The translations under genes and the position numbers were made by a program. Shown piece after piece: positions 22,538 through 28,489 of a stretch of 28,489 nucleotides of DNA. The stretch comes from an uncultured Alistipes sp. Its GTDB lineage: Bacteria > Bacteroidota > Bacteroidia > Bacteroidales > Rikenellaceae. How positions within the stretch are numbered: position 1 is the stretch's first letter; each line of letters starts with the position of its first letter. The stretch spans positions 1 through 28,489 of the forward strand of contig USBO01000009.1 of the NCBI GenBank assembly GCA_900552955.1, given 5' to 3'. The notes beneath the pieces are model-generated. The model saw only the letters and a program-made list of their open reading frames with translations. It was not told the origin of the DNA and searched no databases.

Positions 22538-23311
22538 CTACCGGATATTCAGCAGCACGAGGTTGTCGAGCACGGTCCGCTGGGCCAGGTGCTGGAGGTA
22601 TCCGGCCTGCTCCGCAGGGAGCCCCGCCCGCACTTCCGTCAGATAGGGCTTCCGGAAAATCGTCGTAAAAATCACGTTGGCCGCCAGGTAACTCCCTGTG
22701 GGCGAAGGATGGTAATTATCCGGCTGGTAAAGATCCCAGTCCGGGTGTTCGGCCCGCACCTGCCGCCACGCCAGGCCGACCGGGGCGCACCATGCGTCGT
22801 TGTCGTAGGTCATTTCGAGATAGCTCGTCACCAGCCGCGCCTGCATCAGTTCATAGCTGTTGATCGGGGGATAGCCCGCCACGGGCCGACGGCAGCCGTT
22901 GCGGTGACCCCACGTCATGTAGAAAATCACCTGCGCGCGGGGCGATCCGGCGTGCACGAGGCTGTCGAGCGTCCGCGCAAAAGGGTAGACCTCGCGGGCG
23001 ACCTCGCCGGTCGGCATCGCGGGCGAGGAGCTCAGCTCCTGCAGGATCACGTAGTCCCAGCCGCCGCGCGCGAGCGTGTCCAGCAGCGCCCGGTTCTTCA
23101 GGTGTCCCGAGAAGCGCTCGCCGCCCTTGAGGATACGCGCACACGAAAGTTTCACACCCTGCGAAGCGGCGATTTCACGCACCGTCGCAGGCAGGTCGTT
23201 GTAATAGGTAAAACTGTTTCCGACCCACAGCACCCGCAGGGAGTCCTGCGTCTGGGCCATACTGCCCAGTGGCAGTAACACGAAAATCAAGCGTAGAACA
23301 AGTTTCATCAT
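22538..23311 (-). CDS. Secreted SGNH/GDSL-type hydrolase
   Basis: The 257-residue protein has a signal peptide (1-20, ending SMAQ) and an SGNH fold. The block I serine is Ser33 (WVGNSFTYYNDL), and the C-terminal catalytic pair is Asp198-His201 (PDNYHPSPTG). A hydrophobic VILQELSSS strand (about 88-96) supplies the middle block. This arrangement is common in Bacteroidetes periplasmic esterases, including those deacetylating carbohydrates; the substrate is not known. It is the last gene of the pcrA-GT2-nth operon, 24 bp after nth. Two adjacent ATG codons could be the start (23311 or 23308). Confidence 0.8.
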   Translation of the reverse strand: MMKLVLRLIFVLLPLGSMAQTQDSLRVLWVGNSFTYYNDLPATVREIAASQGVKLSCARILKGGERFSGHLKNRALLDTLARGGWDYVILQELSSSPAMPTGEVAREVYPFARTLDSLVHAGSPRAQVIFYMTWGHRNGCRRPVAGYPPINSYELMQARLVTSYLEMTYDNDAWCAPVGLAWRQVRAEHPDWDLYQPDNYHPSPTGSYLAANVIFTTIFRKPYLTEVRAGLPAEQAGYLQHLAQRTVLDNLVLLNIR

Positions 23312-23335
23312 GGCGGATTCGGTTTTTCGGTGAAT

Positions 23336-23995
23336 TTACGATTTTTTCGCAGCCGATTTCCGGTCGGCGGCGTATTTGCGACACCAGGTCGCAATGCCGC
23401 ACTCGCTGCATTTCGGGGCCCGGGCCGTGCAGACATAGCGTCCATGAAGGATCAGCCAGTGATGGGCGACGGGCAGCAGGTGGCCGGGAATATTCTTTTC
23501 AAGGGTCAGTTCGGTCTGGAGCGGGGTTTTCGACCGGGTCGTCAGCCCGATGCGCTCCGAGACGCGGAAGACGTGCGTGTCGACCGGCATCACCTCCTTC
23601 TGCCACAACACGGCGCCCAACACATTGGCCGTCTTGCGGCCCACGCCGGGCAGGCGCTGCATCTCGTCCAGGTCGCTCGGGACTTCGCCGCCGAACTGCT
23701 CGCACAGCATCCGGGCCATCCCCGCAAGGTTTTTGGCCTTGTTGTTCGGGTAGGAGATGCTCTTGATATAGGGATAAATCTCCTCGGCCGAAGCCTTGGC
23801 CATCTCGAACGGCGTCGGGAAAGCCTCGAACAGGGCCGGAGTAGTCATGTTCACCCGTTTGTCGGTACACTGAGCCGAAAGGATCACCGCCACCAGCAGT
23901 TGGTAAGGGTCCGTGTACTGCAATTCGCTCTCAGCCACAGGCATGTGCTCCGAGAACCAGGCAATGATGCCGTCGTAACGCTCTTTTGTTGTCAT
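23336..23995 (-). CDS. nth: Endonuclease III
   Basis: Endonuclease III removes oxidised pyrimidines and nicks abasic sites. The 219-residue protein has the helix-hairpin-helix LPGVGRKTAN with the catalytic Lys121, Asp139 in VDTHVFRVS, and the 4Fe-4S loop Cys189-x6-Cys196-x2-Cys199-x5-Cys205. All match E. coli Nth with an offset of about one residue. It is third in the operon, 5 bp after the glycosyltransferase gene. The association with pcrA is plausible for repair, while the glycosyltransferase between them has no such role. Confidence 0.96.
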   Translation of the reverse strand: MTTKERYDGIIAWFSEHMPVAESELQYTDPYQLLVAVILSAQCTDKRVNMTTPALFEAFPTPFEMAKASAEEIYPYIKSISYPNNKAKNLAGMARMLCEQFGGEVPSDLDEMQRLPGVGRKTANVLGAVLWQKEVMPVDTHVFRVSERIGLTTRSKTPLQTELTLEKNIPGHLLPVAHHWLILHGRYVCTARAPKCSECGIATWCRKYAADRKSAAKKS

Positions 23996-24000
23996 AGCCG

Positions 24001-24930
24001 TTATTTTTTACGTCGAAACAAAATCTTTTTCACCAGCAGTCCGGGTCCTTCGGGACACAACAGCAAACGCGGACAGGCGCATATATCCTTCCGCCAGCGC
24101 GCCGCATACTCCCCGACCGTACCCTCCCACGAAAGGACCCACAGCGCAACCCCGCTGCGTTCGCGCAGGATGCGGAAACGATTGCGCCCCGTGCCATAGT
24201 GCGCGTCGAACCAGAGGCTGATGCCCATGAGCGAGTCGCGGAAGGCGATGCGCTTCACGTGCGAAGGCGTATGGCTCACGCTCTCGGGCAGGCGGCGGTG
24301 TGCGGCCGTCGGACGGTCGATAAACCGGATTCGGCTCTTCGCCGCAAACCACAGCCACATCGGCCAGTCGTCGGTCTGCCACTCGGGATGTTCTTCGGGA
24401 CGCACTTCGGCATAGTAGGCGGCAATCAGCTCCCGGCGGGCGAGCGTCGTGCAGTTGGCGACGGTCGTGCGCAGCAACAACCGGTCGAAATCGGTATAAC
24501 GCTCCGGCGGATAGGGCTTCCGTTCGCCCGTCGCCTGGTAATAATCGATTGCGGCGGTGCAGCACATCCCGCATCCGGGGTCCGACTCCATCAGTCCGAC
24601 CTGCAATTCCAGTTTTTGCGGGTCCGTCCACCAGTCGTCGCCGTCGAGGTAAGCCACGTATTTCCCGCGGCACGCATCGAACGTGCGGCGGTAATTGGCC
24701 CGCATGCCGACATTCCCCGGCGAAGTCACCAGCCGGATGCGGTCGGGGTATTTCGCCGCATACTCCCGGCAAATCTCCCCCGTACGGTCCGTACTGCAAT
24801 CCTCGCCCAACACCAACTCCATGCCGAACGAAGTCTGCTGCGTCAATACGCTTTCGATCGCCTGTGCGATATATTTTTCCTGGTTGTAGGCCGTTATGCA
24901 AACCGACACCAGCGGAGTGGAGAGATTCAT
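24001..24930 (-). CDS. Family 2 glycosyltransferase
   Basis: The 309-residue cytoplasmic GT-A enzyme begins PLVSVCITAYNQEKYIAQAIESVL, with EDCSTDRT (43-50) and the DxD metal motif at Asp96-Asp98 (YLDGDDWW). WQTDDWPMWLW (about 183-193) resembles the acceptor-side ED motif. GT2 enzymes of this type transfer a sugar from a nucleotide donor to a glycan. The donor and acceptor cannot be told; O-antigen or capsule is a reasonable guess for an isolated gene. It lies 4 bp after pcrA and 5 bp before nth, in a tight operon. Confidence 0.9.
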   Translation of the reverse strand: MNLSTPLVSVCITAYNQEKYIAQAIESVLTQQTSFGMELVLGEDCSTDRTGEICREYAAKYPDRIRLVTSPGNVGMRANYRRTFDACRGKYVAYLDGDDWWTDPQKLELQVGLMESDPGCGMCCTAAIDYYQATGERKPYPPERYTDFDRLLLRTTVANCTTLARRELIAAYYAEVRPEEHPEWQTDDWPMWLWFAAKSRIRFIDRPTAAHRRLPESVSHTPSHVKRIAFRDSLMGISLWFDAHYGTGRNRFRILRERSGVALWVLSWEGTVGEYAARWRKDICACPRLLLCPEGPGLLVKKILFRRKK

Positions 24931-24934
24931 TCTG

Positions 24935-27475
24935 TTATAATTTAGTCAGTTTTGCAAATTTGGCCAGCAGGGTCTTTTCACCCGCATTGTCGAAAGCCAC
25001 CACGAGTTTGTGGTCCGTGGCGAGGGTTTCGATGCGCTGCACGATGCCCACGCCGAACTTCGGGTGTTCGACGCGCTGCCCCACTGCATAATCGCCGCTC
25101 ACGGGAGCCGAATCCCCGGAGGCAAGTCCGCCGTCCATCGCCTGACGCACACCGACACGGCGCATGCCGTCGGTCGAGGGCCTCGGCGTCTGCACGAGTG
25201 CAGGATCGGGAGCCGCCACCGGGCGTTGGGGCTGCGTCGCCCGCGCAAAACGCCGCGCCGGTCCCGATTCGCCGTCCGCCGGGCGGCCGAAACTGCCGCC
25301 GCTGCCGGAACCGCTGCGGCCTCCGTAACCACCCGAACCGCCGTTTCCGCCGAAACGCCCCCCGCCCTGCTGTTTCTGCCGGAAGCGGTAGTCGAAGCGG
25401 CGGCGCAGTTCGTCGATGGCCGCGGGTCCGTCGTCGCCGGCCTGGCGCCGCGGGCGCTCCTCGGCGAAGTCGGTGTCCGATTCGATGTATTTGGGGTCGA
25501 TCTCGCGCAGGAAACAACTCGGACGCGAAAATTCCATGTTGCCCCATTTGAAACGCATCTCGGCATAGGAGATCGTCGCCGAAACTTTGGCGCGGGTCAG
25601 GGCTACGTAGAACAGGCGGCGTTCCTCCTCGATGCCGTCGGGCGACTCGGCAGCCCGCTGCGAAGGGAAGAGGTTTTCTTCAAGACCTACGATGTACACA
25701 TATTTATACTCCAATCCCTTGGCCGAATGGACCGTCATCAGCGTCACCTTGTTTTTCTCCGCAGGATCGTCCTTGTCCATGTCGGTCATCAGCATCATGT
25801 TCTGCAACCACTCCTCGATGGTCGCCTCCTCCTCTTCAGGACGCTCGCCGTTGCGGATTTCAGCATCGACCCGCTCCTTGAACTCCTGCATCGAGTTCAA
25901 AAGCTCCTCGATATTGTCCAGCGCCGAAGTGGCCTCGGGAGTGTTCTCCGTGCGGTAAGCCGCGATGATGCCCGACCGCGAAGCGATCTCCAGACCGAAG
26001 TCGTAAAGCCCCTTGTCGTTGCGGGCCAGCGACATCGCACGGATCATCGCCACGAAATCCGTCACCTTGCGGGCAATGGTCTTCTGCACGGGGTCCGTAA
26101 CGGGTTCGGCGACCAGCGCGTCGACCGCTTCCCACATCGAAACACCCCGCTCGGCCGCCAACTGCGCGATGCGCTGCACGGTCGTGTCGCCGATACCGCG
26201 CGCCGGATAGTTGACGATACGCTTGAACGCCTCGTCGTCGCGGGGATTGATCACCAACCGGATATACGCCATCATGTCGCGGATTTCCTTGTGGTCGTAA
26301 AACGACGAACCTTTGTAAATGCGGTAGGGAATGCCCCGGCGGCGGAGATTGTCCTCCAGCACGGCCGACTGGTTGTTCGTACGGTAAAGGATCACCGCCT
26401 CCGACCACTCGTCGTCCGCCGCACGGACCTTGTCGCGCAGGTCCGTGACGACCATTTCCGCCTCCTCGCGGTCGGTATAGGCCTTCAGAATGCGGATTTT
26501 ATCGCCCACATCGCCCTCCGAGAAGCAATGCTTCTCCATGCGTTTCGAGTTACGTACGATCACCGAGTTGGCCGCATCGACAATCGTACGCGTCGAACGG
26601 TAGTTCTGTTCCAGTTTGAAGACCATCGCCGAGGGATAATCCTTCTTGAACGAAAGGATATTCTCGATTTTGGCCCCGCGGAACGAGTAGATCGACTGCG
26701 CGTCGTCGCCCACGACGCAGACCTTCGAGTGCGTCTGCGACAGGCGGCGGATAATCGTATACTGGGCATAATTGGTGTCCTGATACTCGTCGACGAGGAT
26801 GTATTTGAACTGCTCCTGATAGCGGGCCAGCACGTCGGGGCAGTCGCGCAACAGGATGTTGGTCTGCAACAGCAAATCGTCGAAGTCCATCGCGCCGTTA
26901 CGCTTGCAGCGCTGGCAGTAGATGTTGTAGATGTTGCCGAACTCGGGAATCTGCGCCTGCCGGTCCTCGGCGGCGCAGGTCGAATTGGCCAGGTAGGCGC
27001 CCGGCGTGACGAGGCAGTTTTTGGCATAGGAAATGCGCGACGCCAGCACGTTGGGCTTGTACTTCTCGTCCGGAAGGTTCAGTTCGCGGACGATCGTCTT
27101 CAGGAGGTTCTTGCAGTCGCTGGGTTCGTAGATCGTGAACGAGTCGGTGAACCCGATCTTCCCGGCGTTCTCCCGCAGGATACGCGAAAAAACCGAGTGG
27201 AACGTACCCATGCGGATATAACGGCTGCGGTTGTCGGGCAGCATCTGCGCAATGCGCTCGCGCATCTGCTCGGCGGCCTTGTTGGTGAAGGTCAGCGCCA
27301 GAATATTCCAGGGCTTTATGCCCTGTTCGATCATGTATGCTATACGCGAGGTCAGCACGCGGGTCTTGCCCGACCCGGCGCCCGCGATGATGAGCGACGG
27401 CGAGTCGTAATTGACCACGGCATCCCGCTGGGCGGGGTTCAAACCCTGTAATATCGGAGATTCTTTGGATTCCAT
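24935..27475 (-). CDS. UvrD/PcrA-type ATP-dependent DNA helicase
   Basis: This SF1A helicase has 846 residues. Motifs in order: LNPAQRDAV (Q motif), Walker A AGAGSGKT (31-38), TFTNKAAEQMRERI, DEYQDT (229-234), GDDAQSIYSFRGA (256-268), QNYRST and, near the C-terminus of the core, TVHSAKGLEYKYV and VALTRAK. A glycine-rich linker (702-731) and a Tudor-like tail (798-846, GQRVEHPKFGVGIVQRIE) follow; in PcrA the tail contacts RNA polymerase. The role is repair and removal of transcription or replication obstacles. The ATG at 27475 lies 5 nt after its -7 element. It is the first gene of an operon with GT2, nth and the SGNH hydrolase. Confidence 0.95.
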   Translation of the reverse strand: MESKESPILQGLNPAQRDAVVNYDSPSLIIAGAGSGKTRVLTSRIAYMIEQGIKPWNILALTFTNKAAEQMRERIAQMLPDNRSRYIRMGTFHSVFSRILRENAGKIGFTDSFTIYEPSDCKNLLKTIVRELNLPDEKYKPNVLASRISYAKNCLVTPGAYLANSTCAAEDRQAQIPEFGNIYNIYCQRCKRNGAMDFDDLLLQTNILLRDCPDVLARYQEQFKYILVDEYQDTNYAQYTIIRRLSQTHSKVCVVGDDAQSIYSFRGAKIENILSFKKDYPSAMVFKLEQNYRSTRTIVDAANSVIVRNSKRMEKHCFSEGDVGDKIRILKAYTDREEAEMVVTDLRDKVRAADDEWSEAVILYRTNNQSAVLEDNLRRRGIPYRIYKGSSFYDHKEIRDMMAYIRLVINPRDDEAFKRIVNYPARGIGDTTVQRIAQLAAERGVSMWEAVDALVAEPVTDPVQKTIARKVTDFVAMIRAMSLARNDKGLYDFGLEIASRSGIIAAYRTENTPEATSALDNIEELLNSMQEFKERVDAEIRNGERPEEEEATIEEWLQNMMLMTDMDKDDPAEKNKVTLMTVHSAKGLEYKYVYIVGLEENLFPSQRAAESPDGIEEERRLFYVALTRAKVSATISYAEMRFKWGNMEFSRPSCFLREIDPKYIESDTDFAEERPRRQAGDDGPAAIDELRRRFDYRFRQKQQGGGRFGGNGGSGGYGGRSGSGSGGSFGRPADGESGPARRFARATQPQRPVAAPDPALVQTPRPSTDGMRRVGVRQAMDGGLASGDSAPVSGDYAVGQRVEHPKFGVGIVQRIETLATDHKLVVAFDNAGEKTLLAKFAKLTKL

Positions 27476-27480
27476 GACTG

Positions 27481-27488
27481 CAAAGTTA
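27481..27488 (-). promoter_or_regulatory. -7 promoter element for pcrA
   Basis: TAACTTTG on the minus strand matches TAnnTTTG. It ends 5 nt before the ATG at 27475, so the transcript would be leaderless or nearly so. No -33 match is seen. Confidence 0.5.
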
Positions 27489-27523
27489 ATAAGATTTAAG
27501 AAAGAATTTTTGAAAGAAAATAA

Positions 27524-27531
27524 TATCTTTG
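27524..27531 (+). promoter_or_regulatory. -7 promoter element for the MoxR gene
   Basis: TATCTTTG matches the consensus. The predicted leader is about 50 nt. The 13-bp palindrome TTTGCATTGCAAA (27528-27540) overlaps this element and the likely transcription start. Confidence 0.55.
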
Positions 27532-27587
27532 CATTGCAAACGTTAAAAAGTTACATCCCACGACAATACTACAACAAGAATAAAACA

Positions 27588-28489
27588 ATGAGCGAAGTCA
27601 TCAACATCAAAGAACTAAACGAGCGTATCGAGCGCGAATCGGTTTTCGTCGATACGCTCCGGAACGAAATGGGAAAGGTCATCGTAGGCCAAAGCCACCT
27701 GGTGGACACCCTGCTGATCGGCCTGTTGTCCAACGGACACATTCTGCTCGAAGGCGTGCCGGGCCTGGCCAAGACGCTGGCCATCACGACGCTCGCCAAG
27801 GCCGTCGACGCGGGTTTCTCGCGCATCCAGTTCACCCCCGACCTGCTGCCCGCCGACCTGATCGGTACGCTGATCTACTCGCAGAAAAGCGAGGATTTCG
27901 TCGTGCGCAAAGGTCCGATCTTCGCCAACTTCGTACTGGCGGATGAAATCAACCGCTCCCCGGCCAAGGTGCAGTCGGCGCTGCTCGAAGCCATGCAGGA
28001 GCGCCAGGTAACCATCGGCGACAGCACCTATCCCCTGCCGCAGCCCTTCCTCGTACTGGCTACGCAGAACCCCCTGGAGCAGGAGGGAACCTATCCGCTG
28101 CCCGAAGCGCAGGTCGACCGTTTCATGCTCAAAGCCAAGATTTCCTACCCCAAGAAGCAGGAGGAGCGCGACATCGTGCGCATGAACCTCTCCGGAGCCG
28201 GCATGCCTAAGGTGAACAAGGTAATCACACCCGACGACATCGTCAAGGCCCGCAAGGTGGTCGAGGATGTCTACATGGACGAGAAGATCGAAAAATACAT
28301 CATCGACATCATCTTCGCCACGCGCGAACCCGCGGAGTACAACCTCCAGAAACTCCAGAACCTGATCGCCTACGGCGGTTCGCCCCGTGCGTCGATTTCG
28401 CTCGCGAAGGCCGCCCGCGCCTACGCCTTCATCCGCCGCCGCGGCTACGTCATCCCCGAGGACGTGCGCGCCGTCTGCCACGACGTGCT
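27588..28489 (+). CDS. MoxR-family AAA+ ATPase (cut by window edge)
   Basis: The frame from the ATG at 27588 is open for 300 codons to the window end. It starts MSEVINIKELNERIERESVF and has the MoxR pattern: VGQSHLVDTLLIGLLSNGH, Walker A GVPGLAKT, TPDLLPADLIGT, the Walker B LADEINRSPAKVQSALLEAMQE and the sensor LATQNPLEQEGTYPLPEAQVDRFM. MoxR ATPases act as chaperones that activate partner proteins. In Bacteroidetes they usually head an operon with DUF58 and von Willebrand-domain (Bat) proteins linked to aerotolerance or envelope stress. Those partners would lie beyond the window, so this is expectation only. The AT-rich 112-bp gap 27476-27587 holds its promoter and that of pcrA. Confidence 0.93.
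   Translation, partial: MSEVINIKELNERIERESVFVDTLRNEMGKVIVGQSHLVDTLLIGLLSNGHILLEGVPGLAKTLAITTLAKAVDAGFSRIQFTPDLLPADLIGTLIYSQKSEDFVVRKGPIFANFVLADEINRSPAKVQSALLEAMQERQVTIGDSTYPLPQPFLVLATQNPLEQEGTYPLPEAQVDRFMLKAKISYPKKQEERDIVRMNLSGAGMPKVNKVITPDDIVKARKVVEDVYMDEKIEKYIIDIIFATREPAEYNLQKLQNLIAYGGSPRASISLAKAARAYAFIRRRGYVIPEDVRAVCHDV

Noticed and set aside
25010..27451. A long plus-strand open frame opposite pcrA.
   Set aside because: The minus strand encodes all helicase motifs; the antisense product is low-complexity and matches no family I know.

Overview
The window looks like chromosomal DNA of a GC-rich gut Bacteroidales, most like Alistipes (Rikenellaceae). The reasons are Bacteroidetes-type -7 promoter elements (TAnnTTTG) upstream of most operons, an IspG with the insertion domain, Bacteroidetes families such as DUF3078, the radical-SAM/lipoprotein pair and GH123/GH2 glycosidase-like proteins, and high GC content with AT-rich intergenic gaps. 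No tRNA, rRNA, CRISPR array, insertion sequence or phage gene was seen. The genus is inferred, not proven.

Layout. 1-2349 (minus): a GH123 lipoprotein glycosidase followed by recG, which is cut by the window edge. 2498-4687 (minus): a lipoprotein of unknown role and a PagL-like outer-membrane deacylase. 4851-6382 (minus): a putative radical-SAM-modified lipoprotein and its radical SAM/SPASM enzyme. 6405-6570: a tandem intergenic repeat. 6609-8707 (plus): ispG and a WbqC-family gene, whose 3' end overlaps a convergent GH2-family gene (8631-10670) that appears to lack both catalytic glutamates. 10783-10920: a second copy of the intergenic repeat. 11037-14364 (plus): cvpA, rsgA, trmH and a class III aminotransferase broken by one in-frame TAA, ending at a strong bidirectional terminator. 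14436-15284 (minus): nfo. 15360-18522 (plus): a DUF3078 protein, an S41 protease and a small membrane protein, ending at a terminator. 18594-21348 (minus): three tandem outer-membrane beta-barrel paralogues. 21416-22462: nrnA. 22538-27475 (minus): a tight pcrA/uvrD, glycosyltransferase, nth and SGNH-hydrolase operon. 27588-end (plus): a MoxR ATPase, cut by the edge.

How the genes relate. Many are housekeeping: DNA repair (recG, nfo, nth, pcrA), isoprenoid synthesis (ispG), ribosome assembly and RNA methylation (rsgA, trmH), and nanoRNA/pAp turnover (nrnA). The accessory part concerns the cell envelope: GH123, GH2-like, PagL-like, lipoproteins and OMP paralogues.

The most interesting signals are four. 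(1) The radical SAM/lipoprotein pair is a poorly characterised modification system. (2) A ~75-bp intergenic repeat combines a covarying terminator-like hairpin with a Bacteroidetes promoter; it occurs as tandem pairs upstream of exactly two operons, the radical-SAM lipoprotein and the GH2-like gene. (3) The GH2 protein itself looks like a pseudoenzyme. (4) The OMP array has a 932-bp period and a nearly identical 189-bp junction.
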